Positions 1 through 6,169 of a DNA stretch of 17,236 nt are shown here, in pieces. The notes beneath the pieces were generated by a model, which made no database searches, was not told the DNA's origin, and saw only the letters and a program-made list of their open reading frames with translations. Numbering within the stretch: the first letter of the stretch is position 1; the number at the start of each line of letters is the position of its first letter. Location: positions 1 to 17,236 of the forward strand of contig CAKVJE010000033.1 in assembly GCA_934754735.1 (NCBI GenBank). Reading direction: 5' to 3'. Source of the stretch: an uncultured Candidatus Melainabacteria bacterium. GTDB taxonomy: Bacteria > Cyanobacteriota > Vampirovibrionia > Gastranaerophilales > Gastranaerophilaceae. Both the position numbers and the translations under genes were made by a program.

Positions 1-2
1 AT

Positions 3-749
3 TCAGAAGATTACTTAAAAAATAACAAACATTTTGCAATTATGAATCCGATTGCAGAAGGTATTGTTGAGCATACAATTAAAAGTACATTAAAAAAAGA
101 AACCGGTGCAAATTTTAAAGTAAGATTTTCAGGCTATACGCTTGCCAGTATGAAAAAAGGTATCTTCAAAGAACTTGAACTTACCGGAAAAGATGTAAAT
201 GTTGATGACATCACAATTCCTTATGTTCATCTTAAATCTTTGAGTGATTATAACTATATTGATTATACAAAAGACCCGATAGTGTTCAAATCTGATATGA
301 CATACGCTTACGACATGCGACTTTCAGAAGATAGCTTGAATAAAGCACTCGAACATGGAAATTATAAAGCAGTAGTTAATAACATTAACAATCTTGCATA
401 TCCGATGTTTCAGGTTAAAAGTGTAAAAACTAAGATTTATGATGGCAAATTTTATATTTTGACATATTACAACTTTCCAATAGCACCTTCTCCAAAAGAT
501 AAAGTTTTTGTAGCATCTTCAGATTTTGAAGTTAAAAACGGAAAAATAAAAGCCATTAATGTAAAACTAGACAGCGCTTATGGCAAAGTTTCTTTGAGTA
601 AAGTTGCAAATATGTTGAACATTTTGAACCCTTTGGAATTCACAATGATGTTGCTTGAATCTAAAGAATGCAAGGCAAATATTGAGAATGTAAAAATAGT
701 TGACAACAACGTCCAAGTTAATGGTAAAATATTTGTAAAAGGAGAGTAG
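3..749 (+). CDS. LmeA/DUF2993-like lipid-binding protein, 5' end outside window
   Basis: The frame is open from the window edge. The first ATG inside (42) has no ribosome binding site, so the gene very probably begins upstream and its signal peptide, if any, is not visible. The sequence has the look of the DUF2993/LmeA family (known in actinobacteria as a periplasmic phospholipid-binding protein involved in glycolipid maturation, and common in cyanobacteria): a start resembling 'VEHTIKSTLKKETG', then 'ASMKKGIFKELELTGKDV', a long beta-rich middle, and an 'LSEDSLNKAL' segment resembling the family's 'is..dln.al' motif. No catalytic residues are expected. It is followed after 3 bases by the GerMN gene, whose ribosome binding site (AAAGGAGAG, 738-745) lies inside this gene's last codons, so the two are co-transcribed. 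The family call is by eye and moderate. Confidence 0.6.
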   Translation, partial: SEDYLKNNKHFAIMNPIAEGIVEHTIKSTLKKETGANFKVRFSGYTLASMKKGIFKELELTGKDVNVDDITIPYVHLKSLSDYNYIDYTKDPIVFKSDMTYAYDMRLSEDSLNKALEHGNYKAVVNNINNLAYPMFQVKSVKTKIYDGKFYILTYYNFPIAPSPKDKVFVASSDFEVKNGKIKAINVKLDSAYGKVSLSKVANMLNILNPLEFTMMLLESKECKANIENVKIVDNNVQVNGKIFVKGE

Positions 750-752
750 TCT

Positions 753-1388
753 ATGAATTTTTCTCAAAAGCTGGGCTTGTTTATTCTAATTACAATATCG
801 GCCGCATATGTATATTTCTCTTTCTTTTCAGCAGAAGGAGTACATCTTCCGAGCCTGCCGTCTTTTAATCATCAGGAAAAAGACAATAACGCAGAATTAC
901 CGCCTGAAATACTTGAAGAAATTACGACTACAACGCCGAATGAAATTCCGGCCGAAACTCCGCAAAAACATACAATTAAATCTGTTAAAATTTTTGCATC
1001 TGATTCTAACGGGAAATTGCGCTCATTAAATCGCAAATGCGACACCGCAAAAGAAAAATCTTGCTTTGCCTACGCAATAAAAGAATTAATTTCAGCACCT
1101 TCTAATTGGGAAAAATCAAAAGGCTTTACTTCCGAAATTCCTTCTAATACAAAGATTTTATCAATTAGAGAAGGCGAAGGCAGCATTATGATAGACCTTT
1201 CATCTTCTTTTGAAAGTGGCGGTGGAGCTGAAAGCACTTGTACAAGAGTTATGCAGGTAATTAAAACCGCAAAAGCCAACACTAATTTACCTGTTTATTT
1301 ATACATTAACGGTAAACAAGCGGATGTTGTAGGCGGAGAAGGAATTATGGTTAAACAACCTCTAAGCGAAAGGTCTTTAGATGACTAA
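753..1388 (+). CDS. Membrane-anchored GerMN-domain protein
   Basis: This 211-residue protein has one N-terminal membrane segment or uncleaved signal (residues about 7-27), an acidic, proline- and threonine-rich linker (about 40-75), and then a GerMN domain (about 75-205). Typical GerMN blocks are visible: 'VKIFASDSNGKL', 'AIKELISAPS', 'KSKGFTSEIP', 'IDLSSSFESGGG' and the terminal 'YINGKQADVVGGEG'. In Bacillus the domain occurs in the germination lipoprotein GerM; in non-sporulating bacteria it is a periplasmic domain of uncertain function, often linked to the cell wall. No lipobox cysteine is seen, so it is probably anchored by the helix. The start at 753 has a clear AAAGGAGAG site. It overlaps the next gene by 8 bases (ATG at 1381), which suggests translational coupling. 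Confidence 0.85.
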   Translation: MNFSQKLGLFILITISAAYVYFSFFSAEGVHLPSLPSFNHQEKDNNAELPPEILEEITTTTPNEIPAETPQKHTIKSVKIFASDSNGKLRSLNRKCDTAKEKSCFAYAIKELISAPSNWEKSKGFTSEIPSNTKILSIREGEGSIMIDLSSSFESGGGAESTCTRVMQVIKTAKANTNLPVYLYINGKQADVVGGEGIMVKQPLSERSLDD

Positions 1389-1653
1389 TAAAGATTTAGA
1401 TTATTATTTAAACCTCGATTGGACGCTTATAGAGGGTACGGACTTAGATTTTAACGGAAATCCTTATCATTATATTGAGATAAAGGAAATTCCAAGCTTT
1501 GCGTTTTGTGCTAAAACAAGAGAAAAAGCACTTGAGAATTACAAAAAACAACTCAGATTGTCACTTATGCTTATGTTGGAAGACGGCGAGCATATTGTAG
1601 AACCTGGGGAAGAAACAGAAGATGATATTGATTGGGAAAGTATATGTCCATAA
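1381..1653 (+). CDS. HicB-like small protein without a HicA partner
   Basis: The 90-residue product resembles the HicB-type half-RNase-H fold: an N-terminal strand region ending 'YHYIEIKEIPSFAFCAKT', then a helix with 'REKALENYKKQLRLSLMLML', and an acidic tail 'EDGEHIVEPGEE'. HicB antitoxins show the same order (strands, 'eIPelpgc...T.eEAl.n...al', then proline-rich tail). No HicA toxin gene lies on either side and there is no recognisable C-terminal DNA-binding domain, so this is more likely a stand-alone HicB-like protein in a housekeeping operon than an active toxin-antitoxin pair. The start overlaps the end of the GerMN gene, with an AAGG site 7 bases upstream; the end overlaps rimI by 10 bases. 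Confidence 0.55.
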   Translation: MTNKDLDYYLNLDWTLIEGTDLDFNGNPYHYIEIKEIPSFAFCAKTREKALENYKKQLRLSLMLMLEDGEHIVEPGEETEDDIDWESICP

Positions 1654-2180
1654 CTAAATTATCAGAAATTACTATTACAAAAATGGAAAAAGACGATGTT
1701 GACGCTGTTGTAGCTATTGAAGCAGAAGCTTATGGTAAACATCATTGGGCGAAATCGTCTTTTTATGATGAAATGGCAAATAATCTTGCAAAATACTATG
1801 TTGCCAAAACTGATGATGGCGAAATAGTAGGTTATGCAGGTACTTGGCATATTATTGATGAAGGACATATTACAACAATTGCCGTTAAAAAAGAATTTAT
1901 GCGCAATCATATTGCAGAAGCTATGATGCACAGAATCGTAGAAGATTGTTATAAAGACAAGGTTAAATATTTGACGCTTGAAGTTCGCGTTTCTAACGAA
2001 CCTGCAATTAAGTTGTACGAAAAATACGGGTTTCAGTCTTTAGGCACGAGAAAAGGATATTATCAAGATAACAACGAAGACGCATTAATTATGTGGACTG
2101 AAAATATTTTTTACGATAAATTTAAAGTTAAATATCAAGAAAATGTTGAAAAGTTAAAAACTTTGATAGAGATAAAATGA
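1644..2180 (+). CDS. rimI: Ribosomal protein S18 alanine N-acetyltransferase RimI (GNAT)
   Basis: This is a GNAT-fold enzyme, 178 residues from ATG 1644. A TTG at 1632 is in frame, but ATG 1644 has GGGAAAG just upstream and gives the usual RimI N-terminus. RimI transfers acetyl from acetyl-CoA to the N-terminal alanine of ribosomal protein S18. Visible family features are the 'IEAEAYGKHHW' block, the acetyl-CoA loop region near residues 80-93, 'LEVRVSNEPAIKLYEKYGF' (about 112-130), and 'GTRKGYYQDNNEDALIMW', which is typical of RimI rather than other GNATs. One oddity: the acetyl-CoA pyrophosphate loop reads RNHIAE, with histidine where the R-x-x-G-x-G/A motif has its first glycine. It overlaps bioY by 4 bases (ATGA). 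Confidence 0.85.
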   Translation: MSITKLSEITITKMEKDDVDAVVAIEAEAYGKHHWAKSSFYDEMANNLAKYYVAKTDDGEIVGYAGTWHIIDEGHITTIAVKKEFMRNHIAEAMMHRIVEDCYKDKVKYLTLEVRVSNEPAIKLYEKYGFQSLGTRKGYYQDNNEDALIMWTENIFYDKFKVKYQENVEKLKTLIEIK

Positions 2181-2854
2181 GCAAAAGAGTAGCAAAACAA
2201 ATTAATAGCTTCAAATACAAAGGCGAACCTATCAGAATTACAATGGGTACGCTTGTTTTGACAGGCTTATGCGTTTTGCTAATTATTGTTGCAACATTTA
2301 CTCAAGTAACTCTAAAACATCCGTACATACCATTTGATACATTGAGTTTTCTTGCTGTTGAAACGAATGAAACTGAAATTCTGCACCATTTTATTAAAAG
2401 CTATAAATACATTCCACAAATTCCGGTTGTGTTTTTTATCGTTGCTCTAATGGGTCGAAAATTCGGCATTCTTTCTATAATACTTTATATTATTCTCGGA
2501 TTGTTTGTTCCGGTTTTTGCACTTGGTGGTGGAATAAGTTATTTATTCGAATACGGCTTTGGTTATATTTTAGCTTTTTTACCTGCAATATTTTTTGCAG
2601 GAACATTGCTTAAAGGTAAAAACGATTTTTTGAGAATTTTCTTAATTTCGTTGATTGGAGTTTTGATTATACATGTGCTCGGAATTTTGTACATGTTCTT
2701 TATTGCAACTTTAAGACACGCGCAGATGGATTTAGTAACAAGTTGGATTATGTCTCAAAGTGGAATTCAAGTATTCTATGACATCTTTTTTGCGATGTTG
2801 GGAATTTTTGCGGGTAAACAAATGCGAAAATTACTTTGGATTGTTATGTGCTAA
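2177..2854 (+). CDS. bioY: BioY-family biotin transporter S component (integral membrane)
   Basis: The 225-residue hydrophobic protein has about six membrane segments (roughly residues 22-45, 75-92, 95-118, 125-145, 152-178 and 195-215). The middle resembles BioY, the substrate-binding S component of ECF biotin transporters: 'PQIPVVFFIVALMGRKFGIL' followed by 'ILGLFVPVFALGGG' and 'GFGYILAFLPAIFFAG', which line up with the family's 'LG...G..s...Yl.lG...lPVFagg.gG......p..GYl.gf' pattern. The N-terminal 30 residues and the loop around 50-70 are longer than in most BioY proteins. No ECF ATPase or EcfT gene is adjacent, so it would rely on components elsewhere. It is the last gene of the run; no terminator hairpin follows. 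bioD lies about 7 kb away in this window. Confidence 0.65.
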   Translation: MSKRVAKQINSFKYKGEPIRITMGTLVLTGLCVLLIIVATFTQVTLKHPYIPFDTLSFLAVETNETEILHHFIKSYKYIPQIPVVFFIVALMGRKFGILSIILYIILGLFVPVFALGGGISYLFEYGFGYILAFLPAIFFAGTLLKGKNDFLRIFLISLIGVLIIHVLGILYMFFIATLRHAQMDLVTSWIMSQSGIQVFYDIFFAMLGIFAGKQMRKLLWIVMC

Positions 2855-2857
2855 AAG

Positions 2858-2886
2858 TTGTTATATTCTTTAAAATATGATATGAT
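2858..2886 (+). promoter_or_regulatory. Sigma-70-type promoter for the PilZ-domain gene
   Basis: A TTGTTA -35 element (2858-2863) and a TATGAT -10 element (2881-2886) are separated by exactly 17 bases, directly after the bioY stop codon. Transcription would start near 2893, giving a leader of about 27 bases that contains AAGAGAG (2904-2910), 9 bases before the ATG at 2920. Pattern match only. Confidence 0.55.
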
Positions 2887-2919
2887 TTATATATACACAA
2901 TTTAAGAGAGTTTATAATA

Positions 2920-3564
2920 ATGCAACATAACATACTTAGAGATTCCAATGTAACAAAAATATATTTAATGTACGTAGATGCCGGTGCAAGAAAAAAAATT
3001 CAAGTCAAATTACGTTTTATGGACACAAAAGAATGCTATTTTGCAACTTCAACTCCAAGAGGTTTTGTCAAACCTAAACGTAAAATTCCTGCTGAATTAA
3101 ATGTATACACTACAGACGGCGTTTATAAAACAAAAGTAACTCTTTTGGATTCTAATATGTCATTGAACGAAGTTATGTATGAAGTTTCAATTCCAAACAA
3201 ATGGGATTTTGTTCAGTTGCGTTCAAGTTCAAGAAAAGAAGTTGAACTTCCAATTGAAATCACATTCAATGATGGTTTTAAAATTACAACAAATACTCAT
3301 GACATTTCATTAGGCGGAATTTCATTTGTTTCAAAAAATTCATTTAATAGTATTTATAAAAAAATCTCCGGTATTTTAACGCTTAAACTTCCTCAAAACA
3401 CTTTAATTAATTTCCCAGATGGAACAATGACAACAGAAGCTCAATTTGTTAGAGAATCAGAACCAAATGATTTTGGCGAGATTATCTATAGCTTTAAATT
3501 CTGTAGCGTAAAACCGGAAGATGAAGAAATTTTAAAAAATTACTTACTACGTTTAGATTTTTAA
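2920..3564 (+). CDS. PilZ-domain protein (probable c-di-GMP receptor)
   Basis: This 214-residue protein has an N-terminal beta-rich region (about 10-95) and a C-terminal PilZ domain (about 98-212). The two nucleotide-binding signatures of PilZ are intact: RxxxR at R101-SSS-R105, and D/NxSxxG at 'DISLGG' (128-133). The layout resembles YcgR-type proteins, in which a flagellar-brake-like N-terminal barrel precedes PilZ. Proteins of this family bind cyclic di-GMP and adjust motility, pili or exopolysaccharide output. No diguanylate cyclase or motility gene is adjacent, so the output cannot be named. It has its own promoter (2858-2886) and looks monocistronic. Confidence 0.8.
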   Translation: MQHNILRDSNVTKIYLMYVDAGARKKIQVKLRFMDTKECYFATSTPRGFVKPKRKIPAELNVYTTDGVYKTKVTLLDSNMSLNEVMYEVSIPNKWDFVQLRSSSRKEVELPIEITFNDGFKITTNTHDISLGGISFVSKNSFNSIYKKISGILTLKLPQNTLINFPDGTMTTEAQFVRESEPNDFGEIIYSFKFCSVKPEDEEILKNYLLRLDF

Positions 3565-3572
3565 TTCTTAAT

Positions 3573-3600
3573 TTGACTTTACTAAAATTTAAACTAATAA
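3573..3600 (+). promoter_or_regulatory. Probable promoter for the 83-residue gene
   Basis: TTGACT (3573-3578) and TAATAA (3595-3600) are spaced 16 bases apart, 29 bases upstream of the ATG at 3629. An AAGG site lies at 3618-3621. AT-rich flanks offer alternative -10 hexamers a few bases downstream, so the exact element is uncertain. Confidence 0.45.
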
Positions 3601-3628
3601 TATTATATACACAGGCGAAGGTATTTAG

Positions 3629-3880
3629 ATGAAATTAGTAAACAGGCTTAAAGTTTTTGAACAAAAGTACGTATTTTTGAGATGGGCAACAGGAGCGGAA
3701 TACGGTAAAGTTGTCTATGTTGGAGATGATTACATTGAGTTTAATATTATTGATATGGACACAATGGAATACAGAGAAACAACTATTATTAATTCAAGCT
3801 TGATACTTGAAGCAATTTTTGGCGGACCGGATATTGCACGAATTGTCGCAGAAATATCGTCAATGTTACCGGATTCATAA
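3629..3880 (+). CDS. Conserved-looking hypothetical protein, 83 residues
   Basis: I do not recognise the family. The protein is soluble, with a charged start (MKLVNRLKVFEQKY), then alternating beta-strand-like segments 'YGKVVYVGDDYIEFNIID' and 'EYRETTIINSSLILEAIFGG', and a final amphipathic helix (about 68-80). The strand-turn pattern with VGDDYIEF is reminiscent of a small SH3- or Sm-like barrel, but this is only an impression. It has a good ribosome binding site (GCGAAGG) and a plausible promoter, and its codon use matches its neighbours, so it is very likely a real gene. It sits at the left border of the duplicated region. Confidence 0.65.
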   Translation: MKLVNRLKVFEQKYVFLRWATGAEYGKVVYVGDDYIEFNIIDMDTMEYRETTIINSSLILEAIFGGPDIARIVAEISSMLPDS

Positions 3881-3905
3881 TTAATGTAAAATTTTTTGTT
3901 TACGC

Positions 3906-3940
3906 GTAGGCTGGCGGGTCTGGGTTTCAGCCCAACAAAA
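3906..3940 (+). repeat. Degenerate copy 1 of the GTAGG...AGCCCAACAAAA palindromic repeat
   Basis: The segment begins GTAGG and ends TTTCAGCCCAACAAAA, as does the perfect copy at 13404-13430, but the left arm is altered (GGCGGGTCTGGG instead of GGTTGGGCT), so only a short GGG/CCC stem remains. It lies at the left edge of the tandem duplication. Confidence 0.6.
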
Positions 3941-3951
3941 TCTGCTATTTG

Positions 3952-3977
3952 TGTTAAAATATTTTTAAGGAGTATAT
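3952..3977 (+). promoter_or_regulatory. Leader of 86-residue gene copy 1: extended -10 and strong RBS
   Basis: TGT-TAAAAT (3952-3960) fits an extended -10 element, but no good -35 is present (CCAACA at 3932-3937, inside the repeat, is 17 bases away). It is followed by TAAGGAG and the ATG at 3978. With the -10 so close, transcription would start near 3967, leaving a very short leader that begins around the ribosome binding site. The same pattern, GTGTTAA...AGGAGT, precedes the genes at 4533, 5796 and, less exactly, 6170. Confidence 0.35.
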
Positions 3978-4238
3978 ATGCGCATTCAAAAAATTACCAC
4001 ACAACAACCACAATTTAAAGCTGTTAATCAGAAGTACATGGCGTGGGCAAAAGAGGATTATAGTCTAGAAAAAAATGTATCAACGGAATGGTTAAGCAGA
4101 TTAAGATATGATGTATTTTTGTTTAAAAAAATATCTCGTCAAGACGCTATTGATACAATTAATGCAGTAAAGAAATTTATGAATAAAACAGATGATGGTA
4201 TTGAAGCAGCACTCAGATATCTGAAAAATCCTAACTAA
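3978..4238 (+). CDS. 86-residue MRIQ/FKA-tagged unknown protein, copy 1
   Basis: I do not recognise the family. It has a short polar N-terminus, MRIQKITTQQPQFKAVNQ, resembling those of the two glycine-zipper proteins downstream, and then a probably all-helical body (about 18-44, 52-68 and 72-84). It has no membrane segment and no classical signal peptide. Its paralogue at 4533 is identical at residues 1-25 and 45-86; all 10 differences fall in residues 26-44. The ribosome binding site TAAGGAG lies 8 bases before the ATG. The gene ends convergently into a truncated copy of the 282-residue gene (the last 8 bases overlap it). Because an identical C-terminal half is kept while the middle varies, both copies may be functional. 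A small effector, binding protein or immunity protein are all possible; none is shown. Confidence 0.7.
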   Translation: MRIQKITTQQPQFKAVNQKYMAWAKEDYSLEKNVSTEWLSRLRYDVFLFKKISRQDAIDTINAVKKFMNKTDDGIEAALRYLKNPN

Positions 4239-4464
4239 GAGTGTTACTTGTTATAGCACCAATAAGTGCACCTGCGCTAATTCCTGCTAATGATCCTGTC
4301 GGACCAAGATGTTTTGCACCAATTGCACCGAGAACACCTGTTGTAGCTGTCGTTACTCCTAATGTTATAGCAGATTTACTTGCTTCTTCAAAAAAGTTTT
4401 TACCGTTTGATACTTCATGTGCAACATGAGCGGCTTCAATTCCTGTAAGCGCTAAAGTTCCGAG
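4231..4464 (-). pseudogene. Truncated copy of the 282-residue gene (C-terminal 77 codons only)
   Basis: Read on the minus strand, this stretch encodes the last 77 residues of the protein at 4786-5634, from 'LGTLALTGIEAAHVAHEV' to the same stop codon. There are only a few substitutions, all at the upstream end. Homology stops abruptly at 4464, where an in-frame TGA (4465-4467) precedes it, and there is no start codon or ribosome binding site. It is therefore a by-product of the tandem duplication, not a gene. Its 3' end overlaps the 86-residue copy 1 by 8 bases, as in the intact arrangement. Confidence 0.85.
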
Positions 4465-4467
4465 TCA

Positions 4468-4495
4468 GTAGTTTGGGGTTACTAGCCCAACAAAA
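4468..4495 (+). repeat. Degenerate copy 2 of the GTAG...AGCCCAACAAAA palindromic repeat
   Basis: GTAGTTTGGGG...AGCCCAACAAAA. A 5-bp TTGGG/CCCAA stem remains. It lies exactly at the junction between the two duplication units, immediately after the end of the truncated minus-strand fragment, and corresponds to copy 1 at the 555-base offset. Confidence 0.6.
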
Positions 4496-4506
4496 TATTT
4501 TATTTG

Positions 4507-4532
4507 TGTTAAGATATTTTTAAGGAGTATAT
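4507..4532 (+). promoter_or_regulatory. Leader of 86-residue gene copy 2
   Basis: TGT-TAAGAT (4507-4515), a weaker version of the extended -10 in copy 1 (one base changed), then TAAGGAG and the ATG at 4533. Apart from that substitution, the last 26 bases before the start codon match copy 1. Confidence 0.3.
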
Positions 4533-4793
4533 ATGCGCATTCAAAAAATTACCACACAACAACCACAATTTAAAGCTGTTAATCAAAAATACATGGCGTG
4601 GGCCAAAAAGGATTATGAATATATAGAAAATGTATCTGGTGAATGGTTAGATCAATTAAGTTTTGATGTATTTTTGTTTAAAAAAATATCTCGTCAAGAC
4701 GCTATTGATACAATTAATGCAGTAAAGAAATTTATGAATAAAACAGATGATGGTATTGAAGCAGCACTCAGATATCTGAAAAATCCTAACTAA
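4533..4793 (+). CDS. 86-residue MRIQ/FKA-tagged unknown protein, copy 2
   Basis: Paralogue of the gene at 3978, with the same length, leader and N-terminal tag. It differs at residues 26, 29-32, 36, 40, 41, 43 and 44. In those 19 codons I count ten amino-acid-changing codon differences and one silent one; the first 25 codons carry only three silent differences and the last 42 carry none. This pattern suggests a variable central surface between conserved ends. The stop codon (4791-4793) lies inside the coding region of the convergent 282-residue gene, so the two messages overlap by 8 bases with no terminator between them. Function unknown. Confidence 0.7.
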   Translation: MRIQKITTQQPQFKAVNQKYMAWAKKDYEYIENVSGEWLDQLSFDVFLFKKISRQDAIDTINAVKKFMNKTDDGIEAALRYLKNPN

Positions 4794-5634
4794 GAGTGTT
4801 ACTTGTTATAGCACCAATAAGTGCACCTGCGCTAATTCCTGCTAATGATCCTGTCGGACCAAGATGTTTTGCACCAATTGCACCGAGAACACCTGTTGTA
4901 GCTGTCGTTACTCCTAATGTTATAGCAGATTTACTTGCTTCTTCAAAAAAGTTTTTACCGTTTGATACTTCATGTGCAACATGAGCTGCTTCTATTCCGG
5001 CAAGCGCTAAAGTTCCAAGTTTAGTTGTTCTAGTTAATGCTCTAGCAGTTATGTCTTTAAAAGGATTGTTTGACTCATATACTCGTGCATTAACAAATTT
5101 TTTATTATTTTTAACAGAGTCAATCCTTTCTATATTTGTTTCGATTTTGCTTGTTTTAATATTAAATTTTTTTTGTAGCCACATCCCAAATTTTGTATCT
5201 AACAAACACTTATCTTCTTTAATCAACCAGCTTGCAAGTTTAGGATTAGGACAATCTTCTGAAAGTGGATTCAAATATTTATGCAAAATTGTGCCACGGA
5301 AAAACGAAAACGGATGTTGCGCCTTTTTATTATCATAGCCGGAATGAAACGAAACCGGCTTTGGAAAACCGTTTTTGATTTGCTTATACGCACTCATTAC
5401 ATCATTGATTTCTTCCGGCCCGTTTAAGATTGCAAGCGTTGCAATTCCGGTTGCAGGCAGATAATCTTTTTTATCCAACTTGTCCGGCAAACTACTGATT
5501 CTGCCATAAACCGGCAAGGCCTCAAACGCAACATCACTAGGCTTATTATTTAGAGCAGAACTCAAATTTTGATAATCATTATATATTTCAGGGTATTTAT
5601 TAACCTGATTTTGATACAAAATCGGATTTATCAA
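4786..5634 (-). CDS. 282-residue unknown protein with glycine-rich hydrophobic C-terminus
   Basis: I do not recognise a named family. The N-terminus (MINPILYQNQVNKY, 'DVAFEALPVYGRIS') again has the short polar start followed by a 'VAF' motif seen in neighbouring proteins. Residues about 45-200 look globular, with basic patches. From about 205 the protein turns hydrophobic and small-residue-rich ('TLGVTTATTGVLGAIGAKHL', 'GISAGALIGAI'), like the downstream glycine-zipper proteins, so the C-terminus probably inserts into or associates with a membrane. The start is TTG at 5634 with AAGGTG nine bases upstream; no in-frame ATG lies near. No clear promoter was found; GTGTAGTG occurs twice in its leader. 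The C-terminal 77 codons are also present as a broken copy at 4231-4464. Confidence 0.7.
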   Translation of the reverse strand: MINPILYQNQVNKYPEIYNDYQNLSSALNNKPSDVAFEALPVYGRISSLPDKLDKKDYLPATGIATLAILNGPEEINDVMSAYKQIKNGFPKPVSFHSGYDNKKAQHPFSFFRGTILHKYLNPLSEDCPNPKLASWLIKEDKCLLDTKFGMWLQKKFNIKTSKIETNIERIDSVKNNKKFVNARVYESNNPFKDITARALTRTTKLGTLALAGIEAAHVAHEVSNGKNFFEEASKSAITLGVTTATTGVLGAIGAKHLGPTGSLAGISAGALIGAITSNTLS

Positions 5635-5735
5635 TTTTCACTACACCTTGATTTACACTACACACATATATAAAGGCGTATTTTTATCAAAAATTGACCA
5701 ATTGTTAAAATTTCGTTACAAATTTTCCTAAAGTA

Positions 5736-5764
5736 TTGTACAAATTTATGTGATGTGATATAAA
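5736..5764 (+). promoter_or_regulatory. Extended -10 promoter for the glycine-zipper/AAA+ operon
   Basis: TTGTAC (5736-5741), a 17-base spacer, and TATAAA (5759-5764) preceded by TGA, giving a TGn extended -10. Transcription would start near 5771, 25 bases before the ATG at 5796, with TAGGAG at 5784-5789. Confidence 0.55.
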
Positions 5765-5795
5765 TTAAGTGTGTTAAGGATTTTAGGAGTGTAAA

Positions 5796-6134
5796 ATGAG
5801 AATTCAAGCTATTAATCAAAATTTGTATCAAACAACACAAAAAAGAAATATTGTAAAAAGTAAAAATCAACAACAGGCATTACCATCTGCAAACCAAGCT
5901 CAGGTTGCCTTTAAAGGTACAAAAGGAGGACTTTTAGGCATACTTGGCGGTGCTGCTATTGGAGCAATAGGAGCTGCTGCAATAGTCGCAACCGGTGGAT
6001 TAGCAGGAGTTGTTGCAGCAGTTGGTTTATCTGGAACTATAGTTGGTGGTGCAGCTGCAGGAACTCATTTGGGTGGTATTGCAGGAAGTCTAATTGAAGA
6101 CAAGCTTGACAATGATGATAAGAAAAAACCATAA
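5796..6134 (+). CDS. Glycine-zipper membrane protein 1, MRIQ/FKG-tagged
   Basis: The 112-residue protein has three parts. A polar N-terminus (1-42) begins MRIQAINQNLYQ and ends at VAFKGTKGG. A glycine/alanine-rich hydrophobic region (about 44-98), with many GxxxG/AxxxG spacings, would form a two-helix membrane hairpin. The tail is short and highly charged (DKLDNDDKKKP). Glycine-zipper proteins occur in outer-membrane lipoproteins, secreted pore-formers and some bacteriocins; nothing here decides between these. The GG at residues 44-45 resembles a double-glycine leader end, but the paralogue has GA there, and no C39-peptidase transporter is nearby. It has its own promoter (5736-5764). The next gene starts 35 bases after its stop. 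Confidence 0.8.
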   Translation: MRIQAINQNLYQTTQKRNIVKSKNQQQALPSANQAQVAFKGTKGGLLGILGGAAIGAIGAAAIVATGGLAGVVAAVGLSGTIVGGAAAGTHLGGIAGSLIEDKLDNDDKKKP

Positions 6135-6169
6135 GCTAATTAGTGTATTAAGAATTTTAGGAGTATAAA

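Larger units (their letters stand above)
3929..4464. repeat. Tandem duplication, left unit
   Basis: Aligns at a constant offset of 555 bases with 4484-5019. It contains the leader and whole 86-residue gene plus 234 bases of the 3' end of the opposing 282-residue gene. Bases 4110-4431 are identical to 4665-4986 (322 bases, by eye), whereas sequence on both sides has diverged. The right edge (4464/4465) is sharp and is followed at once by another copy of the palindromic repeat. Confidence 0.9.
4484..5019. repeat. Tandem duplication, right unit
   Basis: Partner of 3929-4464 at a 555-base offset. The right unit contains the second 86-residue gene and runs into the intact 282-residue gene, so the right unit is the one in the ancestral context at its 3' side. 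After 5019 there is no further match to the left unit's flank. Confidence 0.9.

Noticed and set aside
1632..1643. TTG start for rimI
   Set aside because: ATG 1644 is preceded by GGGAAAG and fits the family start better.
4053..4109. Toxin-immunity or toxin-antitoxin pair formed by the 86- and 282-residue genes
   Set aside because: Convergent genes with a variable segment are suggestive, but no toxin motif or known immunity fold can be seen; kept only as a possibility.
4241..4429. 62-codon plus-strand open frame, identical to another at 4796-4984
   Set aside because: Both are antisense shadows of the duplicated C-terminal coding sequence of the minus-strand 282-residue gene; neither has a ribosome binding site.
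3906..4495. CRISPR-like array from the repeated AGCCCAACAAAA element
   Set aside because: Copies are degenerate, 555 bases apart with genes in between, and palindromic; no spacer series or cas genes.
5692..5703. Short palindrome AATTG-AC-CAATT upstream of the 282-residue gene
   Set aside because: Only 5-bp arms of A/T-rich sequence; expected by chance in this composition.
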